DNA of 64,000 nucleotides. It comes from Erpobdella octoculata (lineage: Eukaryota; Annelida; Clitellata; Hirudinida; Erpobdellidae). The stretch spans positions 3,086,955 to 3,150,954 of the forward strand of contig OZ022246.1 in assembly GCA_963978895.1 (NCBI GenBank), read 5' to 3'. A program made the translations under genes and the position numbers. This document shows, one piece after another, positions 24,601-46,567 of the stretch; position 1 is the stretch's first letter, and every line of letters begins with the position of its first letter. The notes below the pieces were generated by a model that was not told where the DNA came from, ran no database searches, and was given only the letters and a program-made list of their open reading frames with translations.

Positions 24601-27209
24601 AGAAAATAATAAGAAAATAAAACAATTAATATTTGCTGTGATAATTGATTTACCATCTCTGTGTATAATATTATTATCATATTCAACATATAATCTAATT
24701 CAATCAATCTAAACAACATAAACAAAACCTGCCAACCTTCTAACGACAAGAAGTGAGACGGCCGGGATAACTTGACGTCCATGTTGTTAGCACTCGCAGC
24801 AGTCGGATCGAGGAAAGGAAGCCTCGAACCGACGCTAGACGCATGTACCATTTGCCCGTTGAGGCCGAACATTACTTGAGGTTGCAAGGAAACCGGCCTG
24901 GTTTCAAACAGCGAGGGATTCACGGTTCTCAAGGTGTTCTGACCGGACAATACCGAAGACTGGGCCATGATTTTGGCCAGAGAACCGGGGTCGAACATTG
25001 ATTTGAAAGCATCGTAGCCTCTGCTCGGGCAGGTAGGAATAAGTAATGACTGAGATGAAAGCAAATTGGCCTTGTTTTCGGCAGAAAGGAGCTGTATCAT
25101 ATCCTGCATGTAGCACGTCGTCGGCTTGTTAGATGAAAAATGGCTTTTTTGAGGGTTAGAAAGAGCGGACAGGTGAGGCGGCGCGGAGTTATGGTTATGC
25201 TGGCTAATATGAAAGTTATTCGGCGTAAAACTGTTTTTGTCTGCAACTAATTCGGGAGCGGACGACCCGATAGAGTTATGTAAAGCCACCGAAGAATCTG
25301 TAACGAAAGAACTTGCACCAAAGTTACTCGACGATGTTATTAAGCAAGGCTGACTAGACGGTTGCAAAAAAGAAGAATCTGAAAACGAAGTGATGTACGA
25401 AGATGAAGAAGTCTTATTTAAATTCGTATTAAACCTGCTACATGAAGGAGCAGCCTGTACGCCAACAGAACATTCTAAAGCACATGATACTGCCGCCGAC
25501 ATGTTTTTCGAACAAATCGGTCTACCGGTCGAAGCGACGTAAGTTCGTTCTTCGCCGTCATCGATGGCTTCTAAAACTCCAGTGTACGGGTTGATAATCT
25601 GCCGAGACTCGGAAGCGTTCGTCAGACCGTCGAGCGAACAGTTCCCTAAAGAATCGTACTGGAATGACGAAGAGGTCCCTGGAATGCTCTGATCAGAACT
25701 TTGATTCGAATAACTGCAGTCCGTAGAAGACTTTCCGGCTTCCTCCTTCAGCCTTTTACACTTTCGCGACTGATTTCTTTTTCGTTTCAGAGCAGGCACT
25801 GCTGGATTGGTCGGAAGTTCGCACGGCGTGTGAGGCTGGTGGGCTGCCGTTAAACTGTTCAGCTGGGCACGACTTCCTGGACTTTTCAACAAATTCACTA
25901 ATAAAGGACTAGAGGAAGCGATGTTTTGCGAGCTCACTAACTTTTCCTCCGCTCCCGCCCACATTTTACTCGTCTGCTGCGTACAAGATGCTTGTTCGGC
26001 TTGAGGCGTCAGAGCCTGACACGCGCCGAACGCGATATTACTGGAATTACAGGTTTTGGATATTAAATTGTATATATTCGACGAGGCAGAAGGAGCCGAA
26101 TAGAAACATTCGTCTGAACCGATGCCGGGTTTCGACAAGGCCGCAGGATCGGTCGAGGAAATGGTTTTAGAAGAAACGGACCAATCTAAATTAAATGACT
26201 GAGGCAAATTATTAAATGATTTCAAGGTTTCATTTGAAGGCACACATTGTCCTGAAGAGAATGGAGCAAGGAGACCTTTAGTGTCATTCTTCTTGAGGCT
26301 GTCGACAGATGTTTGATCCACAACATCAGACCTGGACCCGTCTATAGTTAAAGAAATGACTTTGTCACCCTCGATTTGTACTTCTAAAATCCCAATTTCG
26401 TGCAACATTCGATCCCTCTGTTCTGCAAGCATTTTCAATTTCTGGGCAGCACTAACTGGCATCTTCAATGTAACCCTCACACTGTTCCATGGCTCAACCT
26501 TTTTAACCACCAGCTTGTTTTCGTTATCTAAAATAAAAAAAGAAGAAAAACATTCTGTACTACAACACGAACAAATGATGTAGAATAATAATGCGATTCA
26601 TCTAAATCCACTTTTAAAACGTAATTCTAATTAATAGGTTCACAAATAAGAAAATTAATTCAGCTATAAACAAATCAGAGGAATTAAAAAATTGAAATAT
26701 ATATCATTTCAAAAGTAAGTAAATTTAAACTGTTGAATAATATCATCGTAGTACAAATTACAGAAAGAAATAGGTTTTGTTTTTTATGTTAAGAGCATCT
26801 AACAAGCCCGGTGTCTTTTAGAGACCCAATCAGCAACAGCTATCATTTAAATGTTTTGCTCTTGAAAATGTGTGAGTAAACTTTTTCAAGTCATCTATGT
26901 GTCTCCTGTGCAATAACTATCGCAAATGGTCATCCTAGATTTGGCCAGTGCTTCAGTGCAGCTGTTAAACCAATGGAGCGTCATGCAATTACATAATTTC
27001 GCTTCAAGAGTCTTGGAAGAAACCAACTTGTCTCGTTCTAATGAAATCAACATTTTTTAAAACAAAAACAAACTCTATATCAATAAACCTGAAGAAATGA
27101 GTTTCTGTAGGCAGCATTTCAGATTATCGAGGTGCAATGAAAAGTCAGGAGCATAAAAGTTTCCCTTGCAGGTCAGAACAGTTTCTAAGTACTCCAACTG
27201 TGGACCCAT
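21605..27209 (-). CDS. NCOA6: Nuclear receptor coactivator 6 homologue
   Basis: Coding exons 27209-27089, 26527-24737, 23874-21730 and 21642-21605 join in frame to 1364 codons. The start lies in MGPQLEYLE; residues around 14-40 (CKGNFYAPDFSLHLDNL) match the conserved NCOA6 N-terminal block. The block crossing the first junction, VVKKVEPWNSVRVTLKMP, with GILEVQIEGDKVISLTI after it, is diagnostic. A nuclear-receptor box LVNLL sits in SPLLVNLLKSPG, the same context as the first LXXLL of the vertebrate protein. A basic segment KRKRNQSRKCKRLKEE follows. The remainder is Ser/Gln/Asn-rich and low in order, and the C terminus is basic (KPIRHKTPQKRKYSKG). NCOA6 belongs to the MLL3/MLL4 (ASCOM) histone methyltransferase complexes; that role here is inferred from homology. 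An acceptor just before the start indicates a non-coding 5' exon upstream. Confidence 0.93.
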
Positions 27210-27214
27210 ACCAA

Positions 27215-28950
27215 GTTAAATCTGGCCTGAAATAAAATAGAACGTGGCAAAAACACAACGTTGTAATAAAAACTTTTAACTGCAAGATAACACATCAGGC
27301 TGCATTTGGCATATTGTTATTCTAAATTTGTATGAGAAATACTCTCGATCCAGATAAATCTATTGGCGACATTATAAATCATATTTACAGTTTTGTAAAT
27401 GAGTTGTTTTGCACGAGAATAATCAACTGTAGTCTTATTTTGAAGTATTTTCAATTGAAAATTGTCTGCATCCTCTTGGGGTATTCCAGTATGAAATAAT
27501 TTTGGACGACAAAAACAACTTTAACCCAGCTTAAAATAAGATGAAAAATGTTTTTGATTCAAGTGTTAAATATAATAAAATAACTGAAGTAAATTTAGAA
27601 AAATTTTGTACAAAAAACAAAAATGAACACTATTTCCATCTGATCGTTAAGTATTTGACAAAAATAGACTCTCTTTATACACGGCCATTGAACATGTAAC
27701 TAATTATTATGATACCTGACATATGAAAACCAGGCTGTAGAGAATATAATCAAAAATTTCCACTCAGCCAAGATCAGAAAAGTATTGAGAAAAATAACTT
27801 CGCCATTAAATCTGATAACTGATTATATATTAATTACAATTAAATGCATAATCTTGATCACAATTTCTACTAATAATTAGGATAATATCTAATAATTGTT
27901 TAGTATTTACACGTTAAAGTTAAAAAGTCAAGTATGGCAAGTATGGGAACTTTTACAACCGAGAGATGACGACTGTCTACTAACTAACTCTACTATAACT
28001 TAATAATCCAACCAATAAGTCTTTAAAAAAAAGCAAATTTCGCTTATATAAATGTATCTTCTGCACAAACAGCTATTTATTCATCGCTAAACTTTTGAGT
28101 CTTAAAATTTAAGACGAAAAACGATAACTCCGGTACGCTCGCGACAGATCCTATTTTGAGATCCATCACAAATTTTTAATTTAAAAATTAAACAAAAAAC
28201 TGACAAACCTATCATCAAATAATGACAATTAGATGGTCACAATAAGTCGGCTCGTAACTTAAAAAAACCAACAACAAGATGTCGCCATTTGCAATAACAT
28301 TAAGGCGCATGTCCTGCACAATAGAGATGGTAGCTCTTTCCCCACTTTCAGTTTTGTTTGTTACTTACTTTTTAAAAAAATACGACAGAAAAAAAAGTTG
28401 TTTTTTTATTTTTAAACTAAAAAATTAATACTTCAATAAGTTTTTTCAAGTATAATATCAAAGCAAGAACACAAAAATATGGTGGATTCAAGCTCTCATA
28501 TATAAAGTAGCAGACATAATGAAAAGCTCAATTCCCTTAAATGTAACTATAACTTTTGAATGACTTGATAAGATAAACTTTGCAATTCAAAATAAACTTT
28601 CGCGAGTCTGGTAGCCTAAGTCCCGATTTAACCTTGCAAAGTAGGTAGTTTCTCCAGAAATGTTAATTTTTCAAGCAAGTTACTCAGTTTTTAATGGCTA
28701 ATACATTTGGCTCAAAATATATGTTTGCTAGCAACACAATAAAATATTTTGTTTAAGTTTAATAAAAACTAAACACTAAATAAAACGGTGTAGAAATTAC
28801 AACTTTGTTCAAAAATGCTGACTTTAATTTTTTATTTTAAATTCTTTCAAATCATTACTCACTCTTGGCCAAATTTAAGACTGGAAAAAATAAAAAAATC
28901 AATATAAACACAACAGCACCTAAAGTCAACTGAACAGCTTCAAATTCTTC
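27215..28950. other. NCOA6 5' region and PDHX downstream DNA
   Basis: The minus-strand acceptor next to 27225 means at least one NCOA6 5' UTR exon lies in this stretch, but I could not place it. Otherwise the DNA is AT-rich with no recognised exon or repeat. Confidence 0.4.
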
Positions 28951-28955
28951 TATGA

Positions 28956-35305
<6,350 letters not shown>

Positions 35306-36965
35306 CTTTATTCTTTAAGTTTAACTAAAACTAAGTCTATGTTTAGTTAGTGGTTCCAAGATTTTTGTAATGTTTTTTAGGACCATACATAGATAGGCCA
35401 GGGATAGGTAGTATTAGTTTAGTTTAGTTAATTAGGTAGGCCCGAAGGTCGACTTACTACTAAACTACTAGCTCCTAGCTCCTAGACTAGACCTAGAGAC
35501 TAGTCACCAGACTAGAGATTACTAGTCTAGTTACTATTATATTATATTACTTGACAGACAAAGCTAAGAGCTATGCCTATATTCAAGTATATTACCACTT
35601 AAAATAAACTATTCCAACAACAGCACGCTTTTTGTAAACAAATCAGGACTGTTGACGAACTTCTGAAGTTCATAGTCAAACTCGTACTAATGCTAATTTC
35701 AACAGTTATTAATAGTTATAAAATTAGTAAATGCAATTACAAATTTTTAATAAATTTTTACTAGTTTATTACGTTTTGTGAAATACTTTTGCCAAAATTG
35801 CTTCGACAAATTCATACTGTTCTCCTCCTACTGCAACTGCATCTACTGCATCCTCCTCCTTCATACTGCAGTCTCCAAAAATATTCAGAATAGAAACCAT
35901 ATCAATGGTAGAAAAATTTGATGCACATTTGAAATGAAAATCTAAAATAAAATGACATTTTGTATCTTCACTTCATAAAATGTTTCTGCTCTCAACATTT
36001 ATGGAGACCTATGAAGTTGAAAAGAAATGAAAAACACTTTAATAAGTAGAAAATTAGTCTCAGCAAAGTTTTAGCGAACAAAATATTCAAGGTCTATAAC
36101 CTCAAAGAGTAACAATTAAGCCCACTTTGCTAACGTGTACCTATGTGTGAATTTTCTAACCCTGGCTATAAGAGCTGCTAAGATGTTTTATTGGAATGCT
36201 AACTCAAGATTCTCATTCAAAAAGTGTGAAAAACATCGTCTGCTTGTATAATTCACTCGCAAAAAATTTATTTAAAGCACCCGTGATACAAAATAAGTGT
36301 TTTGCAGATAAAATAAAAGTTTTTTATTTGCATAACTTTAGTTTGCTTTTAATCTAATCACAGGTGCTTATATATTTGCTTCTGTGGTAGGACTTCTGGA
36401 TACTACTATTAAAAGCTTTATAGTTTTTGTCACCTTCTCCACAAAAGTAAGCTAGTTACCAATTTGAACACAGCATATGTGTCGTTTTGTAAGTGTGCTT
36501 GTCGTTGACGTTTCAGTTGTTACTTAATAAATACAAGACACAAGAGTCCAAAGTCGACTCATTTATTGTCAACAGAGGACAAATAAATGCTGAAATTTTG
36601 TTTGAGTTTTCGTGAAAGAGGTAAAATCTTAAAAACTCGTTTGGTCAACACCGTGGTTTTTGGAAATATGGCTGAGGGAGTTAAAATCTTAAATGCAGCA
36701 GGTTATTTTTAGGAGAAAATTATTTTTTATTTTTTTTTTCATACGGTTTTTTAACGTAAAATATGCGTTTACTGTTTTGTGAATTTATTAATTTAATAAA
36801 ATTACACCTTAAAAAACAATCAGAACAAAATGCTGATAAGCAATAAAACATACTTTTGAAAAATTATGTCTTTTACTCTATCATATTGAAGGACTATAAT
36901 AATATTGTAGCTAATGAGATGTTTTATTTTTTAAATAACAAATTATTAAAACAATTTGTATAGAG
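35306..36965. promoter_or_regulatory. Divergent intergenic region between PDHX and PNPO
   Basis: The two start codons (35305 minus, 36966 plus) are 1.66 kb apart, head to head. The region is AT-rich. Around 35440-35560 there is a cluster of CTAG-containing short repeats (CTAGCTCCTAG, ACTAGAGATTACTAG). No core promoter motif is clear. Confidence 0.35.
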
Positions 36966-38382
36966 ATGAGAAAGCCTTATAATGACAAGAACTCTTCTTT
37001 CGACCTGGAAGGTGCAACTAATACACATCCATTTAATCTTTTTTGCAATTGGTTTTCTGAAGCCTGCAAAGACAAAACAATCTACGAACCAAATGCTATG
37101 GCCCTAGCTACGTCTACTTTGTGAGTGCAAAATTTAATAAAACACTTAAAAATTTAATAAAACAATGAAAAACTTAGAGTGATGAGAAATTTATTTATCC
37201 TGTAGAGATGGTCAGCCATCAGTGAGGATGGTTCTTTTGAAAGGTTACAGCGAAGATGGATTTAAATTTTTTACTGACTACACTAGTCGAAAAGGAAAGG
37301 AATTGGTAGTTAGATAAAGATCATTCGTGAATTTTTTGCATGTATTTACAAATAATTGGTTTTTTCGATTTTTTTAGGAAGTAAATCCCGAAGCTTATCT
37401 GTTGTTCTACTGGGGTTTTCTGCAACGACAAGTTACTAATTTAGTATTATGTTTTTTTCATCTGAAATGGTTTGTTATACATTGTTTTATTTTTTTATGG
37501 AGATTCGAATTGATGGGAGAGTTGAGAAACTGTCTGAACAAGAGAATGTTGAATATTTTGGTAGTCGGCCCAGAGCAAGCCAGATCAGCTGTTATTCTAG
37601 TGAACAAAGTCAAGTAGTATCCAGCAAACAGGTTGTCTATATTGTAAACTAGCAGGATTACATGGCATTGCCCGGGGTCTTATATGTTTTCTCTTGCTGT
37701 TTCTCTCTCGCTTTTTCTCTATAGTCTCAACCCTAGGTTTAGCATATCTTCTGTGGTTGGGCTACGGAGTTGAAACTTTCTCTAAACCTTATCCCCTCTG
37801 AAAGCTACCTCCTTGCCAAATTTTGTTTAGATTTTTCCACCTGTTCAGATGTGATAAGCGAACAAACAAACAAACACACACATTGCCTGTTCTATATATA
37901 TAATAGATTAGATTTTTTATTTTCAATTGATATGTTATATCTTTAATGAATTACATGAAAATAAATACAATCAAGTTAAATTCTACAACAATATTGCTTT
38001 GATGTGGATTATTTCAGTAGAATATTATTATGTACAATTTTTTAACATTTATAAATGCTGTTGAAGGAGTTAGAAGAAAGAAAATTAAAAATCGAAGCAA
38101 AATTTAAAGATTTAACTGTTAAGAAGCCAAAAAATTGGTAGATATTTCTTTATTACTGTTTGAGCGGTTTGTAGTCATTCTGATGAAACTATGATTACAT
38201 TTTTTTTGTATTTCAGGGGTGGATTTATTCTGAAACCAAGGACATATGAATTTTGGCAAGGTCAAACGGACAGGTTCCATGACAGAATACGCTTTAGGCA
38301 TCTGGAACCCTGCGAGACTGTCGATACCAATTTGACAAAAAAAGCTGAAAACGGATGGTTTTATGAAAGGCTTTGTCCTTAG
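36966..38382 (+). CDS. PNPO: Pyridoxine-5'-phosphate oxidase
   Basis: Six exons, 36966-37120, 37206-37305, 37378-37431, 37503-37631, 38067-38137 and 38217-38382, join in frame to 224 residues. It starts directly at MRKPYNDKN, as the conserved part of the human enzyme does, with no N-terminal extension. FMN-binding and core text is present: [19 protein letters not shown] then [44 protein letters not shown]. The closing pyridoxal-phosphate-binding block is [16 protein letters not shown], and the C terminus ends [10 protein letters not shown]. The enzyme oxidises pyridoxine or pyridoxamine phosphate to pyridoxal 5'-phosphate using FMN and oxygen. It is divergent from PDHX and lies 2.3 kb upstream of DIMT1 in the same direction. 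Confidence 0.96.
37838..37915 (+). repeat. LINE/SINE 3'-end-like tail with (AAAC)n
   Basis: TTTTTCCACCTGTTCAGATG then GCGAACAAACAAACAAACAC and a TATATATAATAGATTAG end. This pattern is common at RTE/SINE 3' ends. It lies in PNPO intron 4. Confidence 0.5.
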
Positions 38383-38940
38383 TTGAAGACAAACGTTTTG
38401 TCATTATATCTTATAAAAAGCTCATTTATTCTTGAATCATTTGCATTAGTCAAAGATAAATGCTCAAGCTCACAAATAAATCACTTTAAATTTGTCGTTT
38501 CCTTTTTACGTTGAAAATATTACCTTCATCTGTGGGATGACTTGGTGTGGGTTTTGCAGCGGGATGTTAAAAAAATGTATGGCCAAGTATTGTCATAGAA
38601 ATATAACTGCTGTTTTTACATTAAATATTCGATGGTTATATTAAGTAGTTTTATTGTTATCTTTTGCTTATAGAAATTTCATAGAGCTGAAGTAAGAGAT
38701 GGTTTGTGTGTGCGTTCAAAGAGCATGGGACCACCTGGCTGTTATTATTTTTTTTGGTGGAAAAAATATGGATGTATCTGCAAGTTTTTTGGAGAAAAGA
38801 CCTACGACTACCCCTCCCCAGTCATGAGCTTTTTTGGAAGAAAAATTTAAACATAAGGATAAAATGTGAACCATGTGGGTCCTTTCAACATCATGTCTCC
38901 CACGTTTTTTTGAAATGACGTCCTTGTGTGCGTGTTTGTG

Positions 38941-39042
38941 TATTTTTTTTATAATAATTTATAGTCCTCTACAGCAGGTGTTTTAAGACTGACATGGCTG
39001 TATGTTGGAAGCAACTAAGAACTTACTGTCGTAGATCATAAA
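38941..39042 (+). repeat. Dispersed repeat family R1, copy 3
   Basis: TTTATAGTCCTCTACAGCAGG, then GTGTTTTAAGACTGACATGG, CTGTATGTTGGAAGCAAC and CTGTCGTAGATCAT. This is close to the copies at 11352 and 62174. Confidence 0.75.
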
Positions 39043-39184
39043 ATGTAAAAAATGTAAATGTTTAATAATTTATATAGCGCCTTTTCCAGAGTTGTTCAAA
39101 GGCGCTGTTCTTTTACATGTCCCAAGGAGGGAACGTTTTTACCCGCTAAGTTTCCCGTTGACATGGGCTACTGGGCAGTGAGTG

Positions 39185-39245
39185 GGAGTCAAACCGTGAA
39201 GCTCTCACATTCAAAGCTAACACTTTACCAACTCAGCTAAATTCT
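39185..39245 (-). repeat. tRNA-derived SINE head (minus)
   Basis: On the minus strand TTAGCTGAGTTGGTAAAG matches an A box and GGTTTGACTCC a B box at tRNA spacing. There is no aminoacyl stem or complete cloverleaf, so a SINE is more likely than a tRNA gene. Confidence 0.6.
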
Positions 39246-39527
39246 ATTCCCTGGTCTTCACCTTATTTGAAGAAAATTTATAACCCCGGGCGGTTAAAAC
39301 CCACGCTACGCAACAGTTGGCTATTAACCTATCGCTTGCTACTGCCTACATGATGACAAGATCGGTGGCTAACACGTTTGCGTCGGGTTTGCGTCAATTA
39401 AATTAAATTAACATGGTTTAGAGTGGATTAGAAGACTGAAACATGTGTGCATGAACCACTACAACAATTAGGGGCAGTTGTTTGTTGTGCGTGCCTCCAC
39501 ACACCCCCTACGGACGCTGGTGACATC

Positions 39528-39600
39528 GGTGAGATTCGAACCACCGACCTTTAGAGGTTAACAGGCGAACGCTTTACCGCTATACCATCGCCCTACTTAG
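39528..39600 (-). repeat. tRNA-derived SINE head (minus)
   Basis: On the minus strand GATGGTATAGCGGTAAAG (A box) and GGTCGGTGGTTCGAATCTC (B box). Similar B-box flanks occur at 62341 and, diverged, at 48141. Confidence 0.65.
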
Positions 39601-40683
39601 CCTACATACCACCTGCGCCCTACATGAAATATGTGCCTGGGTGGTTGAAGGAACGATGGCATGTGGCAATAAACTACAATTCGATATACATTTATGCACG
39701 ATCAAATAGCATTTGCAGATCCTATATAGCTAATTGGCATTCAGGATTATCAATCAAATCAAATCAAAGAATCATTTGATTAGGCGCTCCCTTATCGTTA
39801 GTATGAAAGAGATCGACAGTAATAATCAGTTTGCCAAAAATTATAATTAGTTATAATAAAAATAATTAATTTATTCAGTAGTTAATGAGAAACATAAATG
39901 CACGAATATATATGAAACCAGTTATTTACATCTTTTTGTACATAGATCTATGATCTACAATGTTTTTAACACTGTACCACTATAGCGATATTGAGTTCTA
40001 AAAAAACGTTTATTTTGTTCATCTGTAACATTATTACATATATTAAAAGTAAGCTAGTTAAATTTGTTTAATTGAATATTTGGCAAAATCATTTGAGTTA
40101 TGGTCCTCCTATTTAGAATCCATCTTAATTCTTGCCATCATAAAAGTTCTCCACTGCACTGCATATCCACAAACTATAAACTTAAATTTTCAATTTAAAC
40201 TCCACTCACTTACTATTGACTAAAAATAAAAACAGTGGTCAAGTTGCGAACTTTTGTTAACCCCCTTACAGGGTGGAGGGACATTGGATAGGCAATCATT
40301 TTTTATCTGTCTTCAATTTCAATGTATTAAAATTTCATGATTATTTAAATTTTTAAAACTGAGACAAACTGGAAATAGGTATTTCAAATAATAAAGTGTC
40401 TGATGTATGTTATTTATCTTATCTCATTGTTATTTGCTGTACTGTACAACTGGTAACTTGCAAGTTTCTGATGGCTTTATCTGACTTTATCATATTTTTT
40501 ATTCTGTTTTATCAATAGTGTGTCATATTTAGAGAAGTTATTGTGCTGAAATTAAAAAAAAACAATTACTGTAGTTACAACATGTTAAAAGCAATTTTAG
40601 TTCCTCATCATAGTTACCATACTGATTTTAATTTGGAAGCCTTGATTTTATATTTTAGGGATTTTTCTGCATATCGCTTGAAA

Positions 40684-43320
<2,637 letters not shown>

Positions 43321-44165
43321 AGGCCTTTCATTTAATTAATTAAACTCTCATAAGTTTTCACTTTATTTGAATTACCTACTTGTACGGACTGATAATTGCA
43401 TATTGTGATAAGCAATAATTAATTATTCTGAAATTGTGTATCACTTCACTTATAAAATAAACAAAACTATTTCAAGCCATCTAACCAACAGAGTCTGTGT
43501 TGACACCTCTAATCTCTGAATTTTTGTTCTAGTATATATTTATATAAAATATTTTATGTAAGAAATAAGAGAAGAAAACATGAGTGGTCATCTGCTAAAT
43601 ACTTTAGTGGATTATTGGCTACTTGTTTGTTTTAAAAGTGTGTCTAAATGACAAGAAAATTCCTCATTTCGACCTGGGAAAATTGAGCTAATGATAACAA
43701 TCGCTACTACATTGTAGTCCTAACATATTCTAATCTAAGTAAATTCTAATAGAACTGACATTTTGAAAAACCGCCTGCGCTACTTTCTCTCTTTCATTCA
43801 TGCTATGAAGGCATCTCTTTGAGTCGTCTCCCCAAATACCGGCAGACGCCAGTGAAGTTCCTAATTTAACATTTTTTTCTTAGGAAAATAATTCCATGTA
43901 CTTGAGAATCAACTCTATTTTAAAATTCTACATCTCAATAGCAGAAGCTTGCAAGTTAAGTTTTTTAACAAACCACGACTTTAAAGAAGGATGTGTTAAC
44001 TCACGTGAAAATTAGTTGTCAAATTTATATTCGAATCGACAAAAAAACATTTCAGTTTTATTGTGAACTTAAATTTGAAATTTACAAAACATGTTGACAT
44101 TCAATCAGTAGAAATTAATTAACAATATTTCACGTTCACGGAAGGGAAAAAAATAGAATTATGCA
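43321..44165. other. Convergent intergenic region DIMT1/CHMP2B
   Basis: 3' ends of both genes. AATAAA-type signals are present near 43457 for DIMT1. No other feature is recognised. Confidence 0.5.
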
Positions 44166-46567
44166 TTATATAGCTTTTAATCTGGCCAACTGCTTTTCGA
44201 TTTCATCGTCAGAACCGGCAGCCGCAGTTGACTTTTCTCCGATGGCACCCTTGAGAGCTTTCGGTGCGTCAAGAAGCTTTAATTTGAATTTTAAAAGAAA
44301 ATCAGAATTATATAGTTTACAAATAATTCGAAAAATGCTCACAACCTTTCCGGAGATTTCAATTCCAATTTCGTCCAATACTCGGTTGACGATGGCGTCT
44401 TGTTCTTCTTCATCTCCCGATTCATTCATTATGTCGTCCAATGTGTCACTAACTGAGATAATATTTAAAACATTACTAAAGTCAAATAAGATATAACATT
44501 CTCAAAATGAATTTTCTTTTAAATAAAACATTTTTGATGGTTTACATTAAAGTTGCCCATGTGATACGGCCTCTATAACCACACGTTGTAAAACTATAAT
44601 TATCACAGGTAATTTCCATATGCTATTTACAAAATATGACAAAGCAGGTATAGCCCTAATAAACATAAATTCAATAAAATTGTGAGTAATCAATTTTTAG
44701 TCAACCTCATGTAGGGTTTTCCCCAAAAAAGTTAACAAAAATAAAACTTATATTGCTCATCAGTTCTTGCACTTGTTATACTGAAAGTCACCAAAACAAC
44801 TATTCTTGCTTATTCAAAATCTCACACCCGAATTTATTTTTTTAAAGAGCCGCTACCTATGCCACTGTCATAATATTTATGGAAATATACTAAATTTGTG
44901 CGTGACTATATGAATTTGAATTGAATATATCTTTTAATTTTATTAATGATTGGCTCTGACTTAACATAGTAAAAAAGAAATACAAATTTTCAAGATCCAA
45001 CAAGAATAGTATGTTAAAGTTCTAATAACTCTTATGAAGAATCAATTCTAAATAAATTTGAGAAACTAACTCATTTCATCTGTCATTGACATTTTAATAT
45101 TCTGTTTCTCAAACTCTCTCATAACTTGAGCAGTTTTTGCTGGGTCAAACACTTTATTCATCGTACCCATGGTCTGAATTAATACAATTTGAAATTGAAT
45201 AAAAAAAAATTATTTTAATATTATTAAAACAGAAATCTTTCCTACTTTTGTAGTAGACGCCATTGCGTCCGCCATTTTCATGTTTGAGTTAATCAGCTGA
45301 AATTCAATCAATTTAAACTATTGCTATATCTGAATTTCTGAATTTCAACCATTTGAAACTTCGATTAATAGCAAAATTCTTTACTTTTCCTTGAGTGCCG
45401 ATCGCCTGAATTTTTGATCCGACCGTGTATGTTTTCGTTTTCTGCTTCCTCAGATTGACGAGCTGCTTAGCTAAAACTGGCAAAACCTGAGTTTTGAAAC
45501 ATTGAATTTATTGAAAATATGCATACATATAAGTGATACATTTATACAGTAAAAGTCGTGAAGAGCAGACACCCTCAGGGAATAGCAAAAGCGGGGACAT
45601 GCTACTATAGGCCAGATACAGATTTAAGAAATTCCGTTCCAAGCAAAAGTGTCCGTTGCTCTTAGCAGCCGCTCTTGAGGGTGCCACCCTAGAAGATTTT
45701 TACTGTATATGTAAATAAATAAATATATATATATAGCAACCTCTTTATTCCCAGTTTTGGCTGCTTGCTTAATTTCCATCTCCTGGTGAAGGTCGTATAA
45801 AATTAATTAATACTGATATTTAAGCTTTGTTCAATCTTCTTTGCTCTAGAAATAAAGATATAAAATTGTATATACCAATTTCTTTTCAAGTTTTTCTAAA
45901 TCATTTCTTTCCCTCTCCATGTCTCTTTGTGTCTTTTTGATGACTCTGTCATTTTCTCTCAGCTGTTCTGCATATATAAAATTTTAATTGAATTTATTAT
46001 CATTTTTATTACAAATAAACATTAAAAAAATAAGCAATAATCTAAACAACATCTGTCAAAATAAAGCTGTTATTTTGATTAGGTATATTTATCAAACCAC
46101 TGCAGTAAATAAATAATTCTTGCATATTCCAGTATTTCTAATTGTATATATTAATTAAATTAAATCTCTTGAACCAGTGATTCTTTTTATTAAGAGAATC
46201 TTTGATGTTAGCAGCAGTAAAATCACTGTTGTTAAAAAAATATTTTTACAGTAAATGTGATGTTAGTTACTACTACATTTTACTTTATTCCAGCTTCTTT
46301 TTCATAATAAAAAATAGTATACCAAGAGCTTTTATTGTTTAATTAAACCCAAATTAAACTAATGTAATGTTAATTAAATATTGTTTACAATTACATATGA
46401 TTGCACAAATAAAAAATTATAATTCTTCTTCTTTCTTAAATTTTTAATCATTGAAACACAAAAATAATTGAATAATAAAATTGTATGGTAAAATAAAATT
46501 GTCCGAATAGAATATAGATCTTCAATTCTTCACCTTTAGCATTTGGTTTCTTAGCAAAAAACGACAT
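44166..46567 (-). CDS. CHMP2B: Charged multivesicular body protein 2b (ESCRT-III)
   Basis: Eight exons, 46567-46534, 45967-45876, 45782-45741, 45486-45385, 45296-45246, 45173-45071, 44452-44346 and 44276-44166, join in frame to 213 residues, the same length as human CHMP2B. The N-terminal half is basic and helical (ENDRVIKKTQRDMERERN, KLEMEIKQAAKTGNKE, VLAKQLVNLRKQKTKTYTVG). The middle reads INSNMKMADAMASTTK and EFEKQNIKMSMTDEM. The acidic C-terminal half is DTLDDIMNESGDEEEQDAI then VLDEIGIEISGK, and the end is the MIM1 motif DDEIEKQLARLKAI, which binds VPS4. ISGK plus the INDTLDD-like block identifies CHMP2B rather than CHMP2A. It works in endosomal membrane remodelling by family knowledge. 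Confidence 0.96.

Larger units (their letters stand above)
38383..40683. other. Intergenic region PNPO-DIMT1, rich in SINE-like DNA
   Basis: Holds a relative of the 10.4-kb fold-back family (38795-38850), repeat R1 copy 3 (38941-39042) and two tRNA-derived SINE-like heads on the minus strand (39185-39245 and 39528-39600). The remainder to 40683 is AT-rich without a recognised exon. Confidence 0.55.

Noticed and set aside
24050..24729. An extra NCOA6 exon between the two large ones
   Set aside because: Using the donor at 24736 (GAAG/GTTGGC) the two large exons join in phase directly, so no additional exon is required.
39528..39600. Possible functional tRNA gene (minus)
   Set aside because: A and B boxes are good, but there is no pairing acceptor stem or T-loop closure that I can draw, and related heads recur in repeat contexts.
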